64,000 nt of DNA from Candidatus Brachybacter algidus (GCA_016711705.1 JADJSK010000001.1:1116001-1180000), one strand, 5' to 3'; shown: positions 37,313 to 45,355, counted from the stretch's first letter. Translations and numbers: made by a program. Notes: a model not told the origin generated them from the sequence alone.

Positions 37313-38175
37313 ATGGCGGACGAAATAAAAAAACTGAAATTCAAACAAAATGCACCACTTCAAATTGAGGTAGTTCCGTTGGACAGTTTGACCAAAGTAA
37401 ACAAAGCTCATTTAATAACGCCACATCGAACAAATTTTTACCACGTTTTTCTCTTTGATAATTGCCAACCGACACATTATGTAGATTTTGAAAAAATAAA
37501 AATACAACCCTATAGTTTACTGTTTATAGACAAGGATCGAGTACATCAGTTTGACCAATTGCTGAACTACGAAGGGCGAATACTCATTTTTACTGAGGAC
37601 TTTTTCTCGGACAGTAAATTTTTACGAAGTTCTATATTGTTCAATGACCTTTCCAAACAGGCGACTATTAAACTTAATCAGAAATCTCTACAACTATTTA
37701 TAAGGCTTTGCGACAATATTACAGAAGAATTGAATTTGCCTGATGATGACACAAAACATTTTATTCTTAAAAATCATTTGCACAATTTTCTATTGTTAGC
37801 TGAAAGGGAAAAACGAAAACAAGGTTTTGGAGATTTAAAAAAAGGTGCTGACCTTGACTATACTTTACTATTCCGTGATTTATTAGAAACTAATTTCACA
37901 AAGCTGAAAGCAGTAAATGACTATTCTTCTCAATTATTCATTTCAGAAAAGAGATTAGGACAAGCGACTTCAAAAGTTTTGGGCAAAACTCCAAAAGAGA
38001 TAATCAATGAAAGAATACTATTAGAGGCAAAACGATTTTTGGTTTATAGCCACCGTACAATTAAAGAAATTGGACAAGATCTAGGCTTTGAAGACCCAGC
38101 TTATTTTGTTCGATATTTCAAAAAAACACCGAAACTACAACCGTAGAATTTCGAGAAAAGTACCTTTCTAAATAA
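37313..38175 (+). CDS. AraC-family transcriptional regulator (single-base frameshift near the end)
   Basis: Adding one A to the A7 run at 38120-38126 replaces a truncated end with KKNTETTTVEFREKYLSK and a stop at 38173-38175, the normal end of AraC-type domains; total 287 aa. The N-terminal half is a cupin-like sensing domain (NFYHVFLFDN, FEKIKIQPYSLLFIDKDRVHQF). The C-terminal half holds two HTH motifs (VNDYSSQLFISEKRLGQATSKVLGKTPKEII; TIKEIGQDLGFEDPAYFVRYFKK). It precedes four small genes in the same direction and probably controls them. Ligand unknown. Confidence 0.88.
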
Positions 38176-38279
38176 ACTTTCCCAAAAGTACCATACAAAG
38201 GCTGATTTGTCCATTGTTCAAAATTTGAAGTCGTTTCATCTTTGCACCATCATTATTAACAATTCAAAAATTAATAAAA

Positions 38280-38690
38280 ATGGACAAAAACAGAGAAGCG
38301 TTAACTGCATTTTACAGAAAAGCATTAACTGTAAATACCGAGACAACATCAACAGAAATCCTAACCAAAATTTTAGCAGACGATTTTATTTCATCAGGTT
38401 CTGTTGAAAGCAAAGGAAAATCAGCATTGATTGGACAATTAGAACATTTTTGGAAATTAATTCCAGATTTGAAATGGGAACCACAAGATATGATTTGCGA
38501 AGGCAACAAGTTTGTTGTTCGCAGCAAAGTAAGTGGTACACCTAATGGCGATTTTATGGGTTTGCCTACTGACGGTACAAAATCATTCGAAATTATGTCG
38601 ATTGATTTTCATACAATAGAAAACGGTCAATTAAAATCTGTTCACCATCTAGAAGATTGGGGGACAGCAATGAAACAATTAAAATCATAA
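38280..38690 (+). CDS. SnoaL/NTF2-like protein
   Basis: The 136-aa protein has the NTF2-like fold pattern: helical start (REALTAFYRKALTV), ILADDFISSGSVESKGKSALIGQLEHFWKLIPDLKWEPQDMICEGNKFVVR and a C-terminal strand (GQLKSVHHLEDWGTAMKQL). SnoaL-type members are small-molecule isomerases or ligand-binding proteins; many are uncharacterised. It lies 104 bp after the regulator and 4 bp before the next gene. Confidence 0.85.
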   Translation: MDKNREALTAFYRKALTVNTETTSTEILTKILADDFISSGSVESKGKSALIGQLEHFWKLIPDLKWEPQDMICEGNKFVVRSKVSGTPNGDFMGLPTDGTKSFEIMSIDFHTIENGQLKSVHHLEDWGTAMKQLKS

Positions 38691-38694
38691 AACT

Positions 38695-39105
38695 ATGACA
38701 ACACATATAGATTTTGTACCAAAATGGGTACGCATTTCCGTTGGCGTTTTAGCCCTTTTAAATATCCTATTTGGCATAATGGGCTACTTTGATATGTCTA
38801 TTTTATTTCACAACGGAGCAGGTTTGGATTTGACAAATGGGATTTTAAAGCAAGCCAGTAACGAGTTTGCAGCAAGGAATTTAGCGATTGGTTTGGGTTT
38901 GTTAATTGTAGCCTTAAAAGGCGTTCCTGAAAGTATTACAATTGTATTAATCATAAGAGCATTGGTAGAAATTCAAACCATAATTATGACTTTGGTTTCA
39001 GGTAAAGTTGATGCAATGATTGCAATGCCTTTGGTGTTTTTAACTGCAGAAATATTTTTGATTAAAACTTTAATTGGTGTTATTCAAAAACGTGACGCAA
39101 AATGA
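38695..39105 (+). CDS. Four-span membrane protein of unknown function
   Basis: The 136-aa protein has four hydrophobic segments (about 13-35, 62-84, 84-104 and 108-130) and a cytoplasmic QKRDAK end. It is of the small-integral-membrane type often found beside ABM or DoxX-like genes, but no named family is certain. Its TGA overlaps the ATG of the next gene (ATGA), so the two are translationally coupled. Confidence 0.75.
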   Translation: MTTHIDFVPKWVRISVGVLALLNILFGIMGYFDMSILFHNGAGLDLTNGILKQASNEFAARNLAIGLGLLIVALKGVPESITIVLIIRALVEIQTIIMTLVSGKVDAMIAMPLVFLTAEIFLIKTLIGVIQKRDAK

Positions 39106-39479
39106 AAATATTAGGTTTAATACTATTTACATTTTTCGCCTTTTCAATCTTATGCAATGCACAAACCAAAAAAGTAAATTCAAAATTGGAATACATAGAA
39201 ATAGCTAAATTCAAATTGAAGGAAGGCTTTACAACAGAGCAATTTATTGATGCCGAAAAAGCCGTAAGAAACGGATTAATAAAATCCCAAAAGGGGTTTA
39301 TCAGTCGTGAATTAAGCACCGACAAAGACGGAAATTGGTTAATGGATATGCGTTTTGACACCAAAGCCAATATGGACGCATGGTTTGAAGCCTTAAAGCA
39401 AGACCCAACAATGAAAATTTTGGGGTCAATGATAGATTTTCCAACAGTACGAATGGAATTTTTTAACAAACAAATTTAA
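39102..39479 (+). CDS. Exported ABM-like (dimeric alpha-beta barrel) protein 1
   Basis: The 125-aa protein has a cleavable signal peptide (1-19, LCNAQ) followed by a single ferredoxin-like barrel domain: YIEIAKFKLKEGFTTEQFIDAEKAVR, GFISRELSTDKDGNWLMDMRFDTKANMDAWF. This resembles antibiotic-biosynthesis-monooxygenase-type domains, usually cytoplasmic, so export is unusual. It is paralogous to the next gene. Confidence 0.75.
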   Translation: MKILGLILFTFFAFSILCNAQTKKVNSKLEYIEIAKFKLKEGFTTEQFIDAEKAVRNGLIKSQKGFISRELSTDKDGNWLMDMRFDTKANMDAWFEALKQDPTMKILGSMIDFPTVRMEFFNKQI

Positions 39480-39485
39480 AATAAA

Positions 39486-39884
39486 ATGAACAAAGTCAAA
39501 TTTTTATCAATCTTAATCGCAATGTTTGCCGTTACAACTATTGCAACTGCACAAACAAAAAAAACAAAACAATCTATGGAAGTAAAAACTCAATACTTAG
39601 AGGTTGTTCGCTTCAAGTTAAAATCAGAAGTAACAAAAGAACAATTTTTAAAAGCCGAAAATGAAATCCGGGTCGGCAAAATCAAAAACCAAAAAGGTTA
39701 TCAAGGCAGAGACGTTTATCAGGATACAGATGGAACTTGGCTTATCATCATTCGATGGGACGACAAAGAAAGTGCAGAAGCTTGGACGCCAATTTTTATG
39801 ACCCTAAAAGAAGGTCAAGCCTTTGGTTCGTTAATGGATTTTTCAAGTGCAAGACAAGAACATTACACTTTAGTAAAGCCATAA
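39486..39884 (+). CDS. Exported ABM-like protein 2
   Basis: The 132-aa paralogue of the upstream protein has a signal peptide (1-22, ATAQ), then YLEVVRFKLKSEVTKEQFLKAENEIR and GYQGRDVYQDTDGTWLIIIRWDDKESAEAW. The two copies differ widely outside the core, so the duplication is not recent. It ends the AraC-led group; a perfect terminator follows 21 bp later. Confidence 0.75.
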   Translation: MNKVKFLSILIAMFAVTTIATAQTKKTKQSMEVKTQYLEVVRFKLKSEVTKEQFLKAENEIRVGKIKNQKGYQGRDVYQDTDGTWLIIIRWDDKESAEAWTPIFMTLKEGQAFGSLMDFSSARQEHYTLVKP

Positions 39885-39905
39885 ATTAAATCAAAAATAA
39901 TTTCA

Positions 39906-39939
39906 AAAGTTTCTTGTTTTCGAACAAGAAACTTTTTTT
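39906..39939 (+). terminator. Rho-independent terminator ending the AraC-led gene group
   Basis: Perfect 13-bp stem AAAGTTTCTTGTT (39906-39918), TTCG tetraloop, AACAAGAAACTTT (39923-39935), then further T to 39939. Confidence 0.9.
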
Positions 39940-39971
39940 GTATTGTAGTAAACAGAAACGACAGAAGAAAA

Positions 39972-40114
39972 AGCACTACCGCTACAGCGGCTTGGCAAAA
40001 GTGGCGGTTTAGTGCTTCGTAATACAGTTTTTCGTAAATTTGAAGTGTGTGCTTTGTATGAACATTTGTGGTAAAAATCGCCACCTTCGCAAAGCCCGAA
40101 ACCGTTAACGGTCA
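39972..40114. repeat. attC-like stem-loop upstream of the alpha/beta hydrolase
   Basis: Arms 39990-40010 and 40075-40095 are inverted copies with 17 of 21 positions exact and three transitions, two favouring minus-strand G-T pairing. The loop is 64 nt. Outer boxes are CCGCTACAGCGG on the left (39979-39990) and CCGTTAACGG on the right (40102-40111). Loop text (TTCGTAAATTT, GTGTGTGC) is alignable to the loops of the 37.1- and 42.1-kb elements. Confidence 0.6.
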
Positions 40115-40142
40115 TTGCAAAGGAGAACACAACCAACAGAAA

Positions 40143-41036
40143 ATGAAACAGACAATTATTTATTTTGCATTGACAATTTTCACATTGACTTCGTGCAACG
40201 ACAAAACAGAAAACACAGAAAAGAGCATGGCGACTACAACAAGCGACAGTTTGACTTTTAAAAATGGCTATTCGGAAGTGAATGGACTGAAAATGTATTA
40301 TGAAATTCATGGACAAGGGAAACCAATTGTTTTAATTCACGGTGGTGGTTCGACAATTTAGACAAACTTTGAGAAAATCATTCCATTGCTTGCCAAAAAC
40401 AGACAAGTAATTGCAATAGAACTTCAAGCTCACGGGCGGACAAATGACCGAAATGCTGACTTAACATTTGAACAGGATGCAGATGATATTGCTACACTTC
40501 TCAAAAACTTAAAAATAGACAAGGCGGACTTTTTCGGTTTTAGCAACGATGGGACAACTACTTTACAAATAGCTATTCGACACCCTGAATTAGTTGACAA
40601 AATAATTTTAGGTTCAGCACTTGCCAAACGAAACGGAGTTCCTGAATGGTTTTGGGGCTTTATGGAAAATGCCAAATTTGAAAATATGCCCGAACTTCTA
40701 AAAGATGGTTATAAAAAAGTTGCCGCAGACACAAATGGTTTACAAGTTATGCATGACAGAGATGCAAAGAGAATGGTAAACTTCAAAGATATTCCGGACG
40801 AGCAAATAAAATCTATCAAAGCCCCGACTTTAATCATTATTGGTGACAAAGACGTTATCACTCCAGAACACGCTATTGAATTGCACAGACTAATTTCAAA
40901 TTCTGAATTAGCAATAATTCCGGGTGGACACGGACAATACATTGGAGAAATTACAACAATAACACCTGAATTTAAAGAAAGCGACCTTGTTGTTCCAATG
41001 ATTGAAAAATTCCTTGACAAAAAGCCTACAAAATAA
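40143..41036 (+). CDS. Alpha/beta hydrolase lipoprotein interrupted by an amber codon
   Basis: The start at 40143 gives a lipoprotein signal (MKQTIIYFALTIFTLTSC). The frame stays constant through 297 codons, except for TAG at codon 73 (40359-40361), just after the oxyanion-hole motif IVLIHGGGSTI. Family members commonly have Gln here, so CAG to TAG is plausible. The nucleophile motif reads GFSNDG, where GxSxG members have G at the D position. The acid and His are in IIGDKDVITPE and IPGGHGQYI. Without readthrough no active domain is made. The gene lies alone between an attC-like element and a shortened one. Confidence 0.75.
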
Positions 41037-41065
41037 TTCTGACCGACATGAACGAAAGAGAACAA

Positions 41066-41090
41066 CGATCCGCTAACTGGCGTTAACCAA
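41066..41090. repeat. Shortened recombination-site-like box pair
   Basis: CCGCTAACTGGCGTTAACC (about 41070-41088) holds a left-type box (CGCTAAC, as at 42.1 kb) and a right-type box (GCGTTAACC) with no stem-loop between. It could be a deletion product of an attC-like element. Confidence 0.35.
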
Positions 41091-41153
41091 AATTATTTCA
41101 GCTTCATTGGTACAATATCAACAAAAATCTATTTTATATATAGAAAATTTAAT

Positions 41154-41408
41154 ATAGATGCTAAACTCACACTAAAGCTCGATCAAGAAATAATTAAAAA
41201 AGCTAAAAAATACGCTTCCAGGAGGAAACTTAGTTTGTCTCGTTTGATCGAAAACTACTTAGGTTCATTAACCTCTGGTCAGAAAAACGATGATGATGAA
41301 ATTGAAATTTCACCATTTGTCAAAAGCTTACAAACTGGCGTAAACATACCGTCTGACCTAGATTACAAAAAAGAATATCACAAATATTTAACCGAAAAAT
41401 ATAAATAA
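41154..41408 (+). pseudogene. Decayed antitoxin of the type paired with a PIN toxin
   Basis: From an ATA codon at 41154 the frame reads DAKLTLKLDQEIIKKAKKYASRRK, LSLSRLIENYLGSLTSGQKND and YKKEYHKYLTEKYK up to TAA at 41406-41408. It is a clear relative of the intact antitoxin at 42.3 kb (DUF6364-like, ribbon-helix-helix-type). The place where the intact gene has ATGGAC reads ATAGAT, so the start codon is lost. The frame is otherwise open, suggesting recent inactivation or a non-standard start. Confidence 0.7.
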
Positions 41409-41823
41409 GAAAGCGAATTTATGTTGACACAAACATAATGCTAGATCTTTTAGGCGAGCGCGAAGATTTCTATTTCGCCTCTGCAAAGATAGCGTCATTG
41501 GCTGACCAAAAGAAAGTTGCGCTTGTTTCTTTGCCGATTTCGTATGCAACGGTAAATTATTTTCTAGTAAACATGAAAATCCTAAAATAGCAAAAGAGAA
41601 ACTATGGAAATTCAAATTGTTTAGTGAAATCTGCAAAATTGATGAAAGTATTATGGAAAAAAGTTTGAATTCAAAATTTTCTGATTATGAAGACGCTTTG
41701 CATCACTTCAATGCTATCGATTCATAGTGTGAAATTATAATTACACGAAATCCAAAAGATTTTAAAAATTCAATTCTTCCAATTATGAGTCCAAATGAAC
41801 TTTTAAGAAGTATTAAATTTTAA
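41405..41823 (+). pseudogene. Decayed PIN-domain (VapC-type) toxin
   Basis: Reading from ATA at 41405: RKRIYVDTNIMLDLLGERED, LPISYATVNYFLV, then a one-base deletion near 41568-41573 (adding one A restores KHENPKIAKEKLWKF), FSDYEDALHHFNAIDS, an in-frame TAG at 41725-41727, and CEIIITRNPKDF to TAA at 41821-41823. Repaired length is 139 aa against 137 for the intact copy at 42.5 kb. The ATGA overlap of the intact pair is ATAA here. Confidence 0.75.
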
Positions 41824-41880
41824 CTTCATCCAACCTCAGGCTTGATAAATTCGCTAATTTGAATTCAAAGGCAGTTCGGT

Positions 41881-41985
41881 GAAGTTGGCAAAATAGATTT
41901 TAAAAAAAATTTAAAGTTCTCGTAGAAATATTAAATCTAGATGACTCAGTAACTGAATTGGCTTTGAGCGATGATAATTTCTCAA
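41881..41985 (+). pseudogene. Fragment of a further PIN-domain toxin gene
   Basis: The stretch encodes FKVLVEILNLDDSVTELALSDDNF, closely similar to FKVLVELLNLDDKIAELALSDESF in the intact toxin at 42.5 kb. DNA identity extends upstream over GATTTTAARAAAA-type sequence. Neither start nor catalytic N-terminus is left. Confidence 0.7.
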
Positions 41986-42090
41986 AATTTGACATCCATT
42001 CCCTTAATAATAAATGTCCTTTCAACCATCCTCGCTCTCTTTGAATTGTGCTAATTTTACAGAAGGGTTTGCCATTTGTGGCACACACAC

Positions 42091-42205
42091 AGCGCTAACA
42101 AGAAACTGGCGGCTCAGTGGTTATATGAAACTTTGCGCTTCTTACTAAATTTTGTGGTGGCAGATCCCTTACAGCGGTGCAGCGAAATCGCCAATTTATT
42201 CGAAG
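42091..42205. repeat. attC-like stem-loop upstream of the intact toxin-antitoxin pair
   Basis: Arms 42103-42115 and 42185-42197 are inverted copies with 9 of 13 exact and four transitions, three of which pair as G-T on the minus strand. The loop is 69 nt and shares AGTGGTTAT and AATTTTGTGG-type text with the 37.1-kb element. The left box is GCGCTAAC (42092-42099); the right box is degenerate. Confidence 0.55.
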
Positions 42206-42254
42206 CCCAATAAGCTAAACACAAACAAAATAAAATCTATTACTACCGGAGTTA

Positions 42255-42283
42255 TACGTAATTTTTAATTATATTTGTACGTA
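42255..42283 (+). promoter_or_regulatory. Promoter and candidate operator of the toxin-antitoxin pair
   Basis: A -7 box TATATTTG (42270-42277) is flanked by two TACGTA palindromes (42255-42260 and 42278-42283), each inside TACGTAA, 23 bp apart. Two sites on one DNA face around the -7 box suit autoregulation by the antitoxin (inference). Confidence 0.5.
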
Positions 42284-42288
42284 AAATA

Positions 42289-42540
42289 ATGTATATGGAC
42301 AAAAAACTCACACTTAGTCTGAATAAGTCAATTATCGAAAGTGCAAAAGATTATGCTAAATCGAATGATATTAGTCTATCGAAACTTATCGAGTCCTATT
42401 TATCCACGCTCATTAAACGTAATAAAAGTTCAACAGAAATTACACCACTTGTAGAAAGTTTAAGCGGTGTAATTTCACTGGACAAAGATTTTGATGTAAA
42501 AGATGCTTATGCAGATTATTTACTAGAGAAATATAAATGA
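42289..42540 (+). CDS. Antitoxin (DUF6364-like, ribbon-helix-helix-type)
   Basis: The protein is 83 aa from ATG at 42289, or 81 aa from ATG at 42295 (MDKKLTLSLNKSIIESAKDYAKSNDISLSKLIESYLSTL). The latter agrees better with relatives, including the decayed copy at 41.15 kb. The N-terminal strand and two helices form a ribbon-helix-helix DNA-binding unit; the C-terminal DFDVKDAYADYLLEKYK should bind and inhibit the toxin. It overlaps the toxin gene by four bases (ATGA). Confidence 0.85.
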   Translation: MYMDKKLTLSLNKSIIESAKDYAKSNDISLSKLIESYLSTLIKRNKSSTEITPLVESLSGVISLDKDFDVKDAYADYLLEKYK

Positions 42541-42950
42541 GCAGATTACTAATTGATACTAATATTGTTATGGATCTTCTTTCAAAAAGAGAGAAGTTCT
42601 ATGATGAAGCTGCCGCTTTATTTTCTCGCGCAGACAAAAAAGAACTGGTACTAACAATTACATCTTTAACATTTGCGAATACAAATTACATCCTAACAAA
42701 ACTAAAATCGGCAAAGGAAGCAAGAGAGATTTTAAGAAAATTTAAAGTTCTGGTAGAATTATTAAATTTAGATGACAAAATAGCTGAATTAGCACTGAGT
42801 GATGAGAGTTTCCCAGACTTTGAAGATGGACTTCAGTATTACTCTGCTATCGAAAATCAAATCGATGTAATTATCACTCGAAATAAGAAGGATTTCAAAA
42901 ATTCAAAAATTCCTGTACTATCAACGAAAGAATTTTTAGCTCTGATATAA
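42537..42950 (+). CDS. PIN-domain toxin (VapC-type ribonuclease)
   Basis: The 137-aa PIN domain has the acidic active-site pattern: LIDTNIVMDLLSKRE near the N-terminus, a central Glu (AKEAREIL or VELLNL region), DFEDGLQYYSAI and IDVIITRNKKDF at the C-terminus. VapC toxins cut tRNA or rRNA when free of antitoxin. The gene is coupled to the antitoxin by an ATGA overlap. Three related toxin sequences within 1.5 kb show repeated gain and decay here. Confidence 0.87.
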   Translation: MSRLLIDTNIVMDLLSKREKFYDEAAALFSRADKKELVLTITSLTFANTNYILTKLKSAKEAREILRKFKVLVELLNLDDKIAELALSDESFPDFEDGLQYYSAIENQIDVIITRNKKDFKNSKIPVLSTKEFLALI

Positions 42951-42960
42951 TGCCATTGGC

Positions 42961-43042
42961 CAATAGCTTAGACGGCCTCAACCGACTGCTCCGATGTCTG
43001 CTCCTCCACCACCCTACTTGCGCATCACTTGCAGGCTCCCTT
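42961..43042. repeat. Degenerate GC-richer repeat, copy 1 (left of mnmH-selD)
   Basis: Shares the pattern GCCTCAwCCGAyyGCTCC...TGCkCCTCy...CACCCT with 45187-45268. Both copies are more GC-rich than their surroundings and flank the selenium operon in the same orientation. Confidence 0.5.
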
Positions 43043-43085
43043 TTATTTAACAAGTTTACCGCTGAAAAATTATACAGATATTAAA

Positions 43086-44119
43086 ATGAAACAAATCATT
43101 ACCATAGACTTTTACTTTCAAAATTTAGAGCACATTCCAATTATTGATGTCAGGTCACCTAGAGAGTTTGCCAAAGGACATATTCCCTATGCTTATAATG
43201 TTGATTTATTTACTGATGAAGAGCGCACAATAGTTGGCACTGCCTATAAAAAAGTGTCACAAGAAAGGGCAATTGAGCTTGGTTATGAATTTGTAACTCC
43301 CAAACTAAATGAATTTATAAATAAATCTATTGAGATTGCCCCTGAAAAAGTAGTTGTAGTGCATTGTTGGCGGGGAGGCATGAGGAGTAGCGCTTTTGCC
43401 GATCATCTTATCGAGCATGGTTTTAAAAAGGTTTACGTTATTGAAAATGGGTACAAATCTTTTAGAAATTATGTGTTGCGATCTTTTGAAGAACCTTTTA
43501 ATCTTAAAATCTTAGGTGGATATACAGGCACAGGCAAAACTGAAATACTGCATTTTTTAGAAAAGAAAGGGCAACAAGTTGTTGACTTGGAAGGATTGGC
43601 TCACCATAGAGGTTCTGTGTTTGGAGGAATAGATCTTCCACCTCAGCCTACAACTGAGCAATTTGAGAATAAGCTCTTTTCAATATTAAGAAGATTAAAT
43701 TCTAATATACCAATATGGATTGAGGATGAAAGTAGAATAATTGGGAATGTATCAATTCCTAATCTATTTTATCTTCGTATGAGAGATATGCCTGTATATT
43801 TCCTAAATATTCCATTAGAAAAAAGAATAGAACACCTTGTTAATACATACGCTAATCTAAACCAGGATAAGTTGGCTGCTGCAATTAGTCGAATAAGTAA
43901 AAGCTTGGATTCGATAAAGCTAAATTCGCTTTGGATGCGCTTGAAAACAAGAACTATAATCAAGTTGTAGAGATTATCCTTTTTTATTACGATAAATACT
44001 ACTTAAAAGGATTACAAAAACGAGAAGAATCTTCAATTCAAACACTTGAAATCACCTCCGCGAATCATGAAGAAATTGCGGATATTTTAATAAGTTTAAT
44101 AGATCAGAATAATGGATGA
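43086..44119 (+). CDS. mnmH: tRNA 2-selenouridine synthase (single-base frameshift)
   Basis: Adding one A to the A4 run at 43899-43902 joins two frames into 344 aa (RISKKLGFDKAKFALDALENKNYN). The N-terminal rhodanese domain has the active cysteine in VVHCWRGGMRS; the C-terminal part has a P-loop, GGYTGTGKTE. MnmH geranylates and then selenates the wobble 2-thiouridine of tRNA-Lys, -Glu and -Gln, using selenophosphate. The start at 43086 is chosen because relatives begin just before the IPIIDVRSPREF strand. Its last eight bases overlap selD, which makes its selenium donor. Confidence 0.9.
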
Positions 44120-45151
44120 ATCAATAAAAATGACAAGCTACAGCCATGGTGCCGGTTGTGGCTGCAAAATATCACCCAAAGTATTAACTACCATATTAAA
44201 ATCTAGTTCCATCCAAATTGATGACCCTCGCCTTTTGGTAGGTAACGATACCAGAGATGATGCTGCGGTCTATGATATGGGTAATGGAACAGCCATCATT
44301 AGTACTACAGATTTTTTCTTACCCATAGTTGACGACCCTTTCACCTTTGGAAGGATTGCCGCTACCAATGCGATAAGCGATGTATATGCTATGGGAGGAA
44401 AACCATTAATGGCGATAGCAATCTTAGGGTGGCCGATTGACAAAATAGCTCCTGAAGTTGCCGCTCAAGTAATGGAAGGTGGTAGAAAAGCCTGTTCTGA
44501 TGCAAATATTATACTTGCCGGAGGCCATAGTATAGATAATCCTGAACCTATATTTGGACTTGCAGTTACCGGATCGGTTGTAATCTCGAATTTAAAACGT
44601 AATGATACCGCTCAACCAGGAAGCATACTTTATTTAACCAAACCTTTAGGTATTGGTATTTTAGCAACCGCACAAAAGAAAGGTATTTTAGAAGAGGACC
44701 ATATAGATATTGCTGCCAATTCGATGGTTATTCTAAATGATGTTGGATCAGAACTCTCAGAAATAGAGGCGGTTACAGCTTTAACAGATGTAACTGGATT
44801 TGGGCTAATGGGACATTTATTGGAAGTGTGTGAGGGCAGTAATGTCTCCGCGAATATTAACTATAACAAAGTGCCGATTTTCAAAGAAATTCATAGCTAT
44901 CTTGATAAAAAATGTATACCCGGAGGAACGCTAAGAAACTGGGACAGTTACGGTCACAAGCTAAAAATTGAAGACGAAACGCAACGACATATCTTATTTG
45001 ATCCACAGACCAGTGGAGGATTACTAATTGCTGTCAAAAAGAAGCTGCTCAAAAAGTGGAATCCATATTAAGAAGTAAGGGCCTTTATGCTGAACCAATA
45101 GGAGAGATCATAGAAAGATCAGAATTGCCAATATATATTAATGAAAAATAA
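44112..45151 (+). CDS. selD: Selenide, water dikinase, cysteine form (single-base frameshift)
   Basis: Adding one A to the A5 run at 45036-45040 restores AVKKEAAQKVESILRSKGLYAEPIGEII and a stop at 45149-45151; total 346 aa. SelD makes selenophosphate from selenide and ATP. Conserved parts are SHGAGCGCKISPKVL (C16 is the position that is Cys or Sec in the family), DDAAVYD, DVYAMGG, GGHSIDNPEP and TGFGLMGH. With Cys and no selA, selB or tRNA-Sec in view, the product is presumably destined for MnmH. It overlaps mnmH by 8 bp. Confidence 0.92.
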
Positions 45152-45186
45152 TATTTATAAATACAATTTTAAAAAACAAAAAAACA

Positions 45187-45268
45187 TTGTACAATCGAGT
45201 AGATAGCCTCATCCGATCGCTCCTATGAGATGCGCCTCTCCCAACACCCTGCGAACGCGAGCGTATAA
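45187..45268. repeat. Degenerate GC-richer repeat, copy 2 (right of mnmH-selD)
   Basis: Partner of 42961-43042; see that entry for the shared pattern. It lies 36 bp past the selD stop. Confidence 0.5.
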
Positions 45269-45355
45269 TCTCCAAAAGCCTCGCCCTCTTGTTGCCTTAA
45301 TTCATTACCTGCAGCCTTAAAACATATATTACAAAATATAAAATTAACAAAATCG

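Noticed and set aside
5275..41727. Alternative genetic code (TAA/TAG read as Gln) to explain the stops in carB, the hydrolase and the decayed toxin
   Set aside because: TAA and TAG also end many intact genes here exactly at family-typical lengths (for example rnz, clpC, crcB), so reassignment is not supported.
44157..44165. Selenocysteine codon in selD
   Set aside because: The active-site position is a TGT/TGC cysteine and no in-frame TGA or SECIS-like context is present there.
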